From: Bradyrhizobium betae
GTDB taxonomy: Bacteria; Pseudomonadota; Alphaproteobacteria; Rhizobiales; Xanthobacteraceae
Assembly (NCBI RefSeq): GCF_004123905.1
Contig: NZ_MZXW01000016.1
Location: forward strand, 1,054,001 to 1,118,000
DNA: 64,000 nt
Direction: 5' to 3'
The translations under genes were made by a program, and so were the position numbers. A model generated the notes under the pieces. The model saw only the letters and a list, made by a program, of their open reading frames with translations, had not been told where the DNA came from and did not search any database. Shown in pieces: positions 43,046 to 51,642 of this stretch; the stretch's first letter is position 1, and each line of letters starts with the position of its first letter.

Positions 43046-44443
43046 ATGAGCAACAAGATGTGGGGCGGCCGGTTCTCGGAACGTCCCGATGAGATCATGG
43101 AAGAGATCAACGTCTCCATCGACGTCGATCGTCACCTGTTTGCCCAGGACATTGCCGCGTCCAAGGCTCACGCCGCGATGCTGGCCAGCCAAGGCATCAT
43201 CACGGCCTCTGATGCGAAAAATATCGGCAAGGGTCTAGACACGATTTTGTCAGAGATCGGCAAGGGCGGCTTCACGTTCAAGCGCGCGCTCGAAGATATC
43301 CATATGAATGTCGAGAGCCGCCTGTCGGAGCTGATCGGCCCCGCCGCCGGCCGCCTGCACACCGCGCGTTCCCGCAACGACCAGGTCGCGACCGATTTCC
43401 GTCTCTATGTCCGCGACGTTCTCGATGAGACCGATGCCGCGCTCGCCGCTTTCCAGGCCGCGTTGGTCAATCGCGCGCTCGAACATGCGGCAACCGTGAT
43501 GCCGGGCTTCACGCATCTCCAGACCGCGCAGCCCGTCACCTTCGGCCACCATCTGCTCGCCTATGTCGAGATGGCCGCGCGCGACCGCGGCCGTTTCCAG
43601 GATGCGCGCAAGCGGCTCAACGAGTCGCCGCTCGGCGCCGCCGCGCTAGCCGGTACCTCGTTCCCGATCGATCGCCACGCCACCGCAAAGGAGCTCGGCT
43701 TCGATCGTCCGATGGCGAACTCGCTCGATGCGGTCTCCGATCGCGACTTCGTGCTGGAGACCTTGTCGGCCGCCTCGATCTGCGCCGTGCACATGTCGCG
43801 CCTTGCCGAGGAGATCGTGATCTGGACCTCGCCGCTGGTCGGCATGATCCGCCTCAGCGACAAGTTCACCACGGGATCCTCGATCATGCCGCAGAAGCGC
43901 AACCCGGATGCCGCCGAGCTCGTGCGCGCCAAGACCGGCCGTGTCATCGGCGCGCTCAACGGCCTCTTGATCGTGATGAAGGGCCTGCCGCTCGCCTATC
44001 AAAAGGACATGCAGGAGGACAAGCAGGGCGCCATGGAAGGCTTTGCCGCGCTGTCGCTGGCGATCCGCGCCATGACCGGCATGGTCCGCGACCTCGAGCC
44101 TGACGAAGCCAAGATGAAGGCTGCCGCGGGCGAGGGCTATTCCACCGCGACCGATCTCGCCGACTGGCTGGTGCGGACGCTGAAGATGCCGTTCCGCGAC
44201 GCCCACCATGTCACCGGCCGCATCGTCGCCAAGGCCGCTGAAGGCGGCCTGGCGCTGCACGAGCTGCCGCTGAAGGAGATGCAGGCGATCGAGCCCAAGA
44301 TCACCAAGGACGTGCTCGGCGTGCTCTCGGTCGAATCGTCGGTGAAGAGCCGGACCAGCTTTGGCGGTACCGCGCCGAAGAACGTGGCGGCTCAGGCCAA
44401 GGCTTGGGTGAAGCGGCTGGAAAAAGAGCGAAAATTGGGCTGA
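43046..44443 (+). CDS. argH: Argininosuccinate lyase
   Basis: 465 residues, full length. Starts [20 protein letters not shown]; has [15 protein letters not shown], the substrate loop around [11 protein letters not shown] and the superfamily signature [12 protein letters not shown]. It cleaves argininosuccinate to arginine and fumarate, the last step of arginine synthesis. ATG 43046 is conserved; the in-frame extension to 42950 runs antisense to the tlpA start. The lptM-type and lysA genes follow in the same direction. Confidence 0.96.
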   Translation: MSNKMWGGRFSERPDEIMEEINVSIDVDRHLFAQDIAASKAHAAMLASQGIITASDAKNIGKGLDTILSEIGKGGFTFKRALEDIHMNVESRLSELIGPAAGRLHTARSRNDQVATDFRLYVRDVLDETDAALAAFQAALVNRALEHAATVMPGFTHLQTAQPVTFGHHLLAYVEMAARDRGRFQDARKRLNESPLGAAALAGTSFPIDRHATAKELGFDRPMANSLDAVSDRDFVLETLSAASICAVHMSRLAEEIVIWTSPLVGMIRLSDKFTTGSSIMPQKRNPDAAELVRAKTGRVIGALNGLLIVMKGLPLAYQKDMQEDKQGAMEGFAALSLAIRAMTGMVRDLEPDEAKMKAAAGEGYSTATDLADWLVRTLKMPFRDAHHVTGRIVAKAAEGGLALHELPLKEMQAIEPKITKDVLGVLSVESSVKSRTSFGGTAPKNVAAQAKAWVKRLEKERKLG

Positions 44444-44537
44444 GGGGCAAAATTTCGCTGATGTTTCATGGTCATCCGGCTCTCGCCAGAGCGTGCCAAT
44501 CTCTGTATGGTGCGGCCCGCGTAGTGGGGATTTCGTC

Positions 44538-44828
44538 GTGACGTCAAAGTTTCGCCCGGCCGGCTCGGGGTGGGCCATCATTGTCTTGAGCCTGACGGCG
44601 CTCGCGCTGGCCGGTTGTGGCCGCAAGGGCCCGCTGGATCTGCCGCCGACCGCCTCCAGCGCGTCCACGGCCAACATCGCCGCACCGACCGATACCGAAA
44701 CCGAAGCCCAGAAAACGCCGAGCGTGTTCAATCCCACCTATGGTGCGGACGCCGCTCCCGCGGCGGCCAAGGGCAGGAAGAAATCGTTTATTCTCGACCC
44801 GCTCCTGGACGAAAGACCCAGCAAGTAA
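44538..44828 (+). CDS. LptM-type small lipoprotein
   Basis: 96 residues. A short signal ends in the lipobox LALAGC, then GRKGPLDLPP, which matches the LptM/YifL family (C-G-x-K-G-P-L). In E. coli LptM helps mature the LptD LPS translocon. Start GTG 44538 with GGGGA upstream. It sits between argH and lysA, 23 bp before the latter; the yifL-like gene next to lysA or dapF is a widespread order. The C-terminal half is low-complexity. Confidence 0.83.
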   Translation: MTSKFRPAGSGWAIIVLSLTALALAGCGRKGPLDLPPTASSASTANIAAPTDTETEAQKTPSVFNPTYGADAAPAAAKGRKKSFILDPLLDERPSK

Positions 44829-44851
44829 GCTGGGGCAACTGAGCCAACGCC

Positions 44852-46117
44852 ATGAACCATTTCGACTATCGCAACGGCGTGCTGCACGCCGAGGCTGTGA
44901 ACCTGTCCGAGTTGGCCGCAGCCGTCGGCACGCCGTTCTATTGCTATTCGACGGCGACGCTCGAACGGCACTACCGCGTCTTCGCCGACGCCTTTGCCGG
45001 CGAGAAGGTCCTGGTCTGCTACGCCATGAAGGCGAACTCCAACCAGTCGGTGCTGCGCACGCTGGCCAAGCTGGGCGCAGGTGCTGACGTCGTGTCCGGT
45101 GGCGAATTGAAGCGCGCGCTGGCCGCCGGCATTCCCGCGAGCAAGATCCTGTTCTCCGGCGTCGGCAAGACGGAAGACGAGCTGCGCGCCGCGCTCGCTG
45201 CCGACATCCTCTGTCTCAACGTCGAATCCGAGCCCGAGCTTGAGCTGCTGTCGCGCCTTGCGACCGAGATGGGCAAGACCGCGCGCATCTCGATCCGCGT
45301 CAATCCGGATGTCGATGCCGGCACGCACGCAAAAATCTCGACCGGCAAGTCCGAGAACAAGTTCGGCATCCCGATCGCCTATGCCCGCGAGGTCTATGCC
45401 CGCGCCGCGAAGCTTCCGGGCATCGAGGTGACAGGCACCGACGTGCATATCGGCAGCCAGATCACCGATCTTTCCAAGATGGAGATTGCGTTCCGCATCC
45501 TCTCCGAGTTCGTGCAGACGCTCCGCTCCGACGGTCACAACATCTCGCATGTCGATTTCGGCGGCGGCCTCGGCATTCCCTATTACATGGACCGCGAGGC
45601 GCCGCCGGCGCCCGACGTCTATGCCGCCATGGTCAAGCGCGTCAGCCACAATCTCGGCTGCACGCTGATGTTCGAGCCGGGCCGCATGATCGTCGGCAAT
45701 GCCGGTATTCTCGTCGCCAAGGTCATCTATGTGAAGCACGGCGACGGCAAGAATTTCGTCATCATCGACGCCGCGATGAACGACCTCATTCGCCCGACGC
45801 TGTACGAGGCCCATCACGACATCCTGCCAGTGACGCAGCCGGCCAAGGGCGCTGCGATGATCTCGGCCGACGTCGTCGGCCCGGTCTGTGAGACCGGCGA
45901 CTATCTCGCATTGGACCGCACGCTGCCGACGCCGAAGCCGGGCGATCTCATCGCGATTATGACCGCAGGCGCTTATGGCGCGGTGCAGGCTGGCACTTAC
46001 AACACAAGGCCGCTGGTGCCCGAGGTGCTGGTGAAGGGCGATCAGTATGCTGTGGTGCGCCCGCGCATCGAGGTCGAGCAACTCATCGCGATGGATACGC
46101 CCGCGCCTTGGCTGTGA
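44852..46117 (+). CDS. lysA: Diaminopimelate decarboxylase
   Basis: 421 residues. PLP-dependent fold III: the lysine in CYAMKANSN binds PLP, then GADVVSGGELKRAL, HIGSQITDL, FGGGLGIPY and the Cys-containing GPVCETGDYLA near the end that reaches the partner's active site. It makes lysine from meso-diaminopimelate. It lies 23 bp after the lipoprotein gene in the argH-lptM-lysA order and is followed by a palindromic repeat and a terminator. Confidence 0.96.
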   Translation: MNHFDYRNGVLHAEAVNLSELAAAVGTPFYCYSTATLERHYRVFADAFAGEKVLVCYAMKANSNQSVLRTLAKLGAGADVVSGGELKRALAAGIPASKILFSGVGKTEDELRAALAADILCLNVESEPELELLSRLATEMGKTARISIRVNPDVDAGTHAKISTGKSENKFGIPIAYAREVYARAAKLPGIEVTGTDVHIGSQITDLSKMEIAFRILSEFVQTLRSDGHNISHVDFGGGLGIPYYMDREAPPAPDVYAAMVKRVSHNLGCTLMFEPGRMIVGNAGILVAKVIYVKHGDGKNFVIIDAAMNDLIRPTLYEAHHDILPVTQPAKGAAMISADVVGPVCETGDYLALDRTLPTPKPGDLIAIMTAGAYGAVQAGTYNTRPLVPEVLVKGDQYAVVRPRIEVEQLIAMDTPAPWL

Positions 46118-46126
46118 TTGATTGAC

Positions 46127-46164
46127 CGTAGCCCGGATTGCGCTTCGCTCCATCCGGGCCTACG
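46127..46164. repeat. Extragenic palindrome (CGTAGCCCGGAT type)
   Basis: CGTAGCCCGGAT pairs with ATCCGGGcCTACG (one bulged base) around TGCGCTTCGCTCC. The same unit occurs at 63371-63407 and, partly, near 48078-48100. Confidence 0.8.
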
Positions 46165-46173
46165 GGACCTGAC

Positions 46174-46210
46174 AAGACGCCGGCGAGCCTATGCTCGCCG
46201 GCGTTTCTTG
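46174..46210. terminator. Terminator between lysA and the convergent esterase gene
   Basis: A perfect 12-bp stem ACGCCGGCGAGC / GCTCGCCGGCGT with a CTAT loop (46177-46204), followed by TTCTTGTT and preceded by ACAAG. It can stop transcripts from both sides. Confidence 0.85.
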
Positions 46211-46214
46211 TTCG

Positions 46215-47957
46215 TCACGGCCCGTATTTGGGGGCCGGCTTCTGATTGAAATCGTTCTCGTCGGTGACGCAGCTGAAGTTCGCCGCATTGTTGGTGTCGC
46301 CGTTGCCGTTGTACTTCGCGACCTTGGGGAAGACGCAAAGCGGCCGGGTCATCTGAACCGCGGGCGGCGTATCGGCCACGAACTTCGTGGCGAGGATCGT
46401 GTCCGGCGCGACGCCGGCCTCGACCCATTTGACCAGCGGTGTGAGCGCATCGAACGTGTTGGGACCGGGCCCGCCGGCGCAATGGTACATCCCGGGCACC
46501 ATGAACAGGCGAGTGTAGCTCTGGGTCCGTCGCAGCGCCGGATTGCCGTTGCCATGATCGAAGAAGCCGACCGGTTGGAACCCTTGCGGGAATCCTGGGC
46601 CTTCATTCCCAACCAGCGCGAGGAAATAGTTGATGCTGCTCTGTGACGGGATCAGCGGGTCGGCCCAGCCGTGGTACATCAGCAGCTTGCCACCATGCCC
46701 CCTGAATTCGCCGAGATCAGTGCTCGTTGCGTTGAGCACCGCCGCAAGCTGGTCATCCACCTTGGCGATGTCGTGGTGAAAATCGAAATTGGCAAAGTTG
46801 GTTGCGCTTGCGGGGTAGCCGAAGCTCGGGCCGAACACCCAGTAGAACAGGCCGTCGAAGGCTGGCTCGGGCAGTCGCTCCTGGAACGCGAGGCCAAGAG
46901 CGAGGATGTCGTCGGTCTCGTTGCCGCGCTGGGAGCCCGGATTGATGATCTGCCCGTTCACCGGGTCGATCGTGCCGCCGTAATAGCGCTGCATGGTCGT
47001 GACCTGATCGGAGGTCAGGCATGCGGGTGGCACGCTGCCACCTTTGCAGAGCAGGACCTTCGGATCGAAACGACAATCGCGCGGATCGGTGAGGAACTGA
47101 TCGGTCTTGGCGCCGCCATCCTGGCCGACGCATTGCTTGAGCACGGCCTGGTTGATCAGCGTCATCTGGCCCGCCTGGATGAAGCGGCCCGGGCTCGCAT
47201 GCGCGTTCTGCCAGCCATAGAGCCCTGCCATGTGGAGGTGAGTACGGTTAAACGCGGGAGCGCCGGCAAGGATGCCGTCATAGTCGTTGGGGAAGCGCTG
47301 CGCTTCCATCAGTGCGTTCTGGCCGCCGGTTGAGCAGCCGGCGAAATAGGCCCTCTGCGGCCGCTGCCCGTAAAACGCGTTGGCGATTTCCTTGCCTCGC
47401 ACGGTCATCAGATGGATCGCGCGATAGCCGAAATCCTTGATGCGCTCAGGATGCCCGAACAGTCCGGTCGAGGGGCTCGCGGGATCGCCGAATTGAATCG
47501 CGAGCGGATTGCCCATGTTGCCGGCCGAGCCGCAGAACAGTGGGTTGCATCCCGAAGATCCGGTGCCGAGGTCGCTGTTGGTCGCGGCAAAGCCGGCCTG
47601 GATGCCGATGGCGAGCTCATTGTAGGTGATCACGCCCTGGAAGCCGCCACCGCCGGTGCCGAGGAATCTGCCGTTCCACGTGCTTTCAGGCAACCAGACC
47701 TCGATCCTGATGCTGGAGTCAGAACTGGGGACCAGGGTTGCGGTGACACGGCAGAAAGCGGGTAGGCCGGTGATCGGGCTCGAGCCAGGCGGGACGAAGG
47801 TGCCGGTCGTGTTGTCGTCCGCCGAATTGATCACCGTGTGCTGCAGTTGCAAGGATCGAAGATTGGTGCACGCCGTCGCCATGGCGGGCGAGGTGATTGC
47901 GACACAGGCAAACAGGGCCATGGTCGCACCGACAAGTAAGTGTCGATGACGCTTCAT
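46215..47957 (-). CDS. Secreted tannase/feruloyl esterase family hydrolase
   Basis: 580 residues. A signal peptide ends near ITSPAMA. The tannase-family nucleophile is in AGCSTGGQNALMEAQRFP, whose Cys next to the Ser pairs with the Cys in MYHCAGG beside the catalytic His; the Asp is in YHGWADPLIPS. This Cys-Ser-Asp-His-Cys arrangement is characteristic of tannases and feruloyl esterases. It should release gallic or hydroxycinnamic acids from plant polyphenols outside the cytoplasm. ATG 47957 has GGGAGG upstream. The gene is alone and faces lysA. Confidence 0.9.
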   Translation of the reverse strand: MKRHRHLLVGATMALFACVAITSPAMATACTNLRSLQLQHTVINSADDNTTGTFVPPGSSPITGLPAFCRVTATLVPSSDSSIRIEVWLPESTWNGRFLGTGGGGFQGVITYNELAIGIQAGFAATNSDLGTGSSGCNPLFCGSAGNMGNPLAIQFGDPASPSTGLFGHPERIKDFGYRAIHLMTVRGKEIANAFYGQRPQRAYFAGCSTGGQNALMEAQRFPNDYDGILAGAPAFNRTHLHMAGLYGWQNAHASPGRFIQAGQMTLINQAVLKQCVGQDGGAKTDQFLTDPRDCRFDPKVLLCKGGSVPPACLTSDQVTTMQRYYGGTIDPVNGQIINPGSQRGNETDDILALGLAFQERLPEPAFDGLFYWVFGPSFGYPASATNFANFDFHHDIAKVDDQLAAVLNATSTDLGEFRGHGGKLLMYHGWADPLIPSQSSINYFLALVGNEGPGFPQGFQPVGFFDHGNGNPALRRTQSYTRLFMVPGMYHCAGGPGPNTFDALTPLVKWVEAGVAPDTILATKFVADTPPAVQMTRPLCVFPKVAKYNGNGDTNNAANFSCVTDENDFNQKPAPKYGP

Positions 47958-48095
47958 TCCGTCCTCCCTGATTTTTGCAGGCTTGTAGAGAGGACAGGAT
48001 AGCCCACAACGAATGCAACTCAAGGATGAATCGTCGCGTCGCGAAATGATCCGCGATCTCGCGCGCCGGTTGCGAGGACGTAGCCCGGAGTGCGG

Positions 48096-49004
48096 CTACT
48101 TCCCCGCCAATCCGCCGGTCTTCCCGCCGACTACGACTCCCGCCTTCTTCTCGATCGGCTTGATCGCCGCGGTGAAATCGGACTCTGGGCCTTCCGCGCT
48201 GATGACGGTCTCCCATAGCCGCCCGACCGCGTCGGCGACCTCCATCGACAGGCCGAGCTGCTTCATCTCGTCGAGCGCCAGCCGCACATCCTTCACCATC
48301 AGCCCCGTCGCGAAGCCGAAGTCAAAACTGCGCGGCAGCACCGCGCGCGGAAACTTGTCGCGGCTGGCGGTGTTCATGCCCGAGCCTGAATTGATCACAT
48401 CAATCATCACGGCGGGATCGAGGCCCGCTTTCACGCCCATCACCACGGCTTCCGACGTCGCCACCATTGCGGTGGCCGACAGGAAATTGTTGGCGAGCTT
48501 CATGGTCTGCGCCGCGCCCGGCTTCTCGCCGATGAAGAACACTTTTCCGATCACATCGAGCGCCGGCTTCAGCAGCTCGAACTCAGTCTTCGGCCCGGAC
48601 ACCATCACCGCCAGCGTGCCCTTCTCGGCGCCGCCGACGCCCCCCGAAACGGGGCAGTCGATCTGCACGATGTCACGCTTGGCCAGAAGGCCATGAATCT
48701 TCGCGGCCATCGCCGAGCCGACGGTGGAGAGATCGATGAAGCGTTTGGCGCGGCTCCCCTCGATCACGCCGTTTGCGCCGGTTGCGACCGCAAGCGATGC
48801 CTGGAGCGAAGGCAGGCTCGCCATCACAGTCTCGACCTGGTCGGCGACGTCCTTCGGTGATGACGCAGCAGTCGCGCCGCGCGCCACCAGTCTATCGACG
48901 ACCTCGTTGCGCGTGTCGAACACGACGAGCTTGTGTCCCGCCTCGATCAGCCGCCGCGCCATCGGGAAACCCATGTTTCCGAGGCCGATGAATCCGATGT
49001 CCAT
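48096..49004 (-). CDS. NAD(P)-dependent beta-hydroxyacid dehydrogenase (3-hydroxyisobutyrate dehydrogenase type)
   Basis: 302 residues. Rossmann site MDIGFIGLGNMGFPMARRL, substrate motif DCPVSGGVGGAEKGTL, catalytic Lys in MKLANNFLSATAMVATSE and the C-terminal helical domain with KDVRLALDEMKQLG. Members oxidise 3-hydroxyisobutyrate, tartronate semialdehyde or sulfolactaldehyde-like acids; the sequence does not select one. A gene for a carboxymuconolactone decarboxylase-like protein lies upstream on the same strand, with a repeat between, so the two may be one transcript. Confidence 0.87.
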   Translation of the reverse strand: MDIGFIGLGNMGFPMARRLIEAGHKLVVFDTRNEVVDRLVARGATAASSPKDVADQVETVMASLPSLQASLAVATGANGVIEGSRAKRFIDLSTVGSAMAAKIHGLLAKRDIVQIDCPVSGGVGGAEKGTLAVMVSGPKTEFELLKPALDVIGKVFFIGEKPGAAQTMKLANNFLSATAMVATSEAVVMGVKAGLDPAVMIDVINSGSGMNTASRDKFPRAVLPRSFDFGFATGLMVKDVRLALDEMKQLGLSMEVADAVGRLWETVISAEGPESDFTAAIKPIEKKAGVVVGGKTGGLAGK

Positions 49005-49026
49005 AATCCTGTTTCCTTCCCACCTT

Positions 49027-49106
49027 CATTGCGAGGAGCGAAGCGACGAAGCAATCCAGGCTGTCTCCGCGGAGCGATACTGGATTGCTTCGGTGCGCTC
49101 GCAATG
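49027..49106. repeat. Extragenic palindromic repeat (CATTGCGAG type)
   Basis: Imperfect arms 49027-49058 and 49081-49106 (CATTGCGAG...GAAGCAATCCA against TGGATTGCTTC...CTCGCAATG). It is the same family as 26135-26214 and lies between two minus-strand genes. Confidence 0.75.
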
Positions 49107-49144
49107 ACGAAGCAATGCGTTGAACGTTGTTGTTTTGTTTGGGC

Positions 49145-49528
49145 TCACGCCTTGCCGTCGATCTCCGCGAACACCTCGCGCGCGATGCGAAAACTGTCGA
49201 CGGCGGCCGGCATGCCGCCATAGATCGCAACCTGCATCAGGATCTCGCGGATCTCGTCGCGGCTGACGCCATTGGTCAATGCACCCTTGAGATGCGCGCG
49301 AAACTCGTGCTGGCGGTTGAGAATCGCGATCATGGCGATGTTGAGCATGCTGCGGGTCTTGCGCGGCAGCTCCTCGCGGCCCCACACCGTGCCCCAGCAA
49401 TATTCGTTGAGCATCTCCTGGAACGGGCGGTTGAAATCGTCGACGTTCTTCAGGGCGTTGTTGACATAGGCCTCGCCCAGCACCGCTTTGCGGACTTCCA
49501 GGCCCTTGTCGTGCATCTTCTTGTCCAT
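49145..49528 (-). CDS. Carboxymuconolactone decarboxylase family protein
   Basis: 127 residues, close to PcaC in length. Pattern: WGREELPRKTRSMLNIAMIAIL, then LNRQHEFRAHLKGALTNGVSRDEIREILMQVAIYGGMPAAVDSF, matching the gamma-carboxymuconolactone decarboxylase group with the conserved Glu and His. It lacks the Cys-x-x-Cys of AhpD relatives. It could act in the protocatechuate branch or on a related lactone. ATG 49528 has AGAGGA upstream. Confidence 0.83.
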   Translation of the reverse strand: MDKKMHDKGLEVRKAVLGEAYVNNALKNVDDFNRPFQEMLNEYCWGTVWGREELPRKTRSMLNIAMIAILNRQHEFRAHLKGALTNGVSRDEIREILMQVAIYGGMPAAVDSFRIAREVFAEIDGKA

Positions 49529-49707
49529 GGCGTTTCCTCTATTTCCCCTACGTTTCCTTGGGGATGGCGCGCGGAAATTACGGGGTTGCGGCCGGGCAGT
49601 CACGTCCTCGTGTTATGCGGGAAAAGGGGTGTCTCCCGTACAGGAACGGATGCCTCAGTGCTGCCGTTGTGGTACGCTTGGCTCTACCCGGCAACCTGGA
49701 GAGCTGA

Positions 49708-51642
49708 TTGAACGGCGTCACCCCCGGCCCGTCAGACCCGATCCGCGATGGCGACGCTCTGTCGCGGCTGAAGCTGGCGCAGGCCCTCGATCGGGCCATC
49801 TATGCCATCGCGTGGGAGCGTGCCTGGCCAAATCTCGCGCGTCTTCTGACCGTCGTCGGCCTGTTCCTGGTGGTGTCCTGGGCCGGGCTCTGGCTTGCCT
49901 TGCCGTTCCTGGCCCGCGCCATCGGCCTCGTCGTTTTCGCCGGCGTTGCGATTGCCGCGCTGTTCCCGTTGATTCGCTTCCGCTGGCCGAGCCGCGAGGA
50001 AGCTCTCGGCCGGCTCGACCGCGGGTCCGGCATCCGTCACCGCCCGGCCACCACGCTCACGGACACGCTGACCTCGCAGGACCCGATCGCAAAGGCGCTG
50101 TGGCAGGCGCAGCGCGAGCGCACGCAGGCCTCGCTCAAGCGCATCCGTGCCGGTCTGCCGCAGCCGCGGCTGGCTCTGCACGATCCCTGGGCGCTGCGCG
50201 CGCTGGTGATGGTGATGCTGGTTGCGACCTTCTTCGCTGCCGGCGACGAGCGCGCGATGCGGCTCGGTGCCGCCTTCGACTGGAACGGCGTTCTGGCGCC
50301 GACCAATATCCGCGTCGATGCCTGGGTCACCCCGCCGCTCTACACCGGCAAACCGCCGGTGATCCTGTCGGCGGCGAACAAGGAGGCTGCGGCACTGCCG
50401 GCCTCTGGCCCGCTCGCCGTGCCCGCCGGCTCGACCCTGATCGTGCGCTCCTCCGGCGGCAGCCTTGATGTCGTCGTTTCCGGCGGCCTTAAGGAGGTCG
50501 CCCCCACAGAAGCCACGCCCAAGGGCACCAACGAGAAGCATTTTACCATCACCGGTAACGGCACCGCGCATGTCCGCGCGCCCTCCGGCCAGCCGCAATG
50601 GGCGTTCGCGGCGACGCCGGACCGACCGCCGACGATCGCGCTCGCCAAGGATCCGGAGCGCCAGGCCCGCGGCGGGCTGCAGCTCTCCTATAAGATCGAG
50701 GACGATTACGGCGTCACTGGCGCCGAGGCGCAAATCGGCCTGCGCGCCGCCGATGCTGGCAAGGACGCGAAGGACGGCGATACCAAGGCTGCCGCACGGC
50801 CGCTGTTCCCGCCGCCGCAATTCCCGCTGGTGCTGCCGAATGCGCGCACCCGCAACGGCGTCGGCCAGACGGTGAAGGACCTCAGCGAAGACCCCTATGC
50901 CGGCGCCGACGTCACGCTGACGCTCACCGCCAAGGACGAGGCCGGCAACGAGGCCAAAAGCGAACCCTTCAACATGCGCCTGCCCGAGCGGCTGTTCACG
51001 AACTCGCTCGCGCGCGCGTTGATCGAGCAGCGCCGCATCCTCGCGCTCGACGCCAACAAGAATTCCGACGTCTACGCCGCGCTCGACGCGCTGATGATCG
51101 CGCCCGAATTGTTCACGCCGGATGCCGGCTGTTATCTCGGCCTGCGCAACCTGGCGTCCCAGCTCGAGGCGGCGCGCACCGATGACGCGCTACGCGACGT
51201 GGTGGCGAGCATGTGGGCGTTCTCGGTCACCATCGAGGACGACGGTGTCGCTGGCAGCGTCAACGCGGCGCTCCGCGGGGCGCAGGACGCGCTGAAGCGG
51301 GCGCTCGAGCGCGGTGCTAGCGAGGACGAGATCAGGGTTTTGACGCAGAAGCTGCGCGAGGCCATGGCCGGCAAGGTGCGTGATCTCGCCCGGCGCGCCG
51401 AGCAAAATCCGCTTGGACCCCGGCAGCCATTCCCCGCCGAGGTCCAGCTCATCCTCGACAAGTCCGTCGAGCTGAAACAAAAGACCCAGAACGCCACGCC
51501 CGAGCAGCTCGAAGAGCTCGCGAAGCAGCAGGACGCATTGCGCGAGCAGCTTCAGGCCTATCGCAAGTCGGCGAACAATCGGGCGAAGGCGGGCAACGAC
51601 GGGGCCAACCAGTCGACGCGAGACCGTAAATGCGGAAGCTAG
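49708..51642 (+). CDS. TIGR02302/DUF4175 family membrane protein, N-terminal part
   Basis: 644 residues. Three membrane helices (about 42-60, 66-86 and 165-182) precede a large domain probably in the periplasm, with Ig-like stretches (YKIEDDYGVTGAEAQI, YAGADVTLTLTAKDEAGNEAKSEP) and a C-terminal helical part (REAMAGKVRDLARRAEQ). As I recall the family, other members carry this and the following gene's product as one chain of about 850 residues. The stop is at 51642, 13 bases into the next gene. Function unknown. Confidence 0.78.
   Translation: MNGVTPGPSDPIRDGDALSRLKLAQALDRAIYAIAWERAWPNLARLLTVVGLFLVVSWAGLWLALPFLARAIGLVVFAGVAIAALFPLIRFRWPSREEALGRLDRGSGIRHRPATTLTDTLTSQDPIAKALWQAQRERTQASLKRIRAGLPQPRLALHDPWALRALVMVMLVATFFAAGDERAMRLGAAFDWNGVLAPTNIRVDAWVTPPLYTGKPPVILSAANKEAAALPASGPLAVPAGSTLIVRSSGGSLDVVVSGGLKEVAPTEATPKGTNEKHFTITGNGTAHVRAPSGQPQWAFAATPDRPPTIALAKDPERQARGGLQLSYKIEDDYGVTGAEAQIGLRAADAGKDAKDGDTKAAARPLFPPPQFPLVLPNARTRNGVGQTVKDLSEDPYAGADVTLTLTAKDEAGNEAKSEPFNMRLPERLFTNSLARALIEQRRILALDANKNSDVYAALDALMIAPELFTPDAGCYLGLRNLASQLEAARTDDALRDVVASMWAFSVTIEDDGVAGSVNAALRGAQDALKRALERGASEDEIRVLTQKLREAMAGKVRDLARRAEQNPLGPRQPFPAEVQLILDKSVELKQKTQNATPEQLEELAKQQDALREQLQAYRKSANNRAKAGNDGANQSTRDRKCGS

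Noticed and set aside
48077..48102. Another complete copy of the CGTAGCCCGGA palindrome
   Set aside because: Only the left arm and part of the right arm are present, so it is at best a decayed copy.
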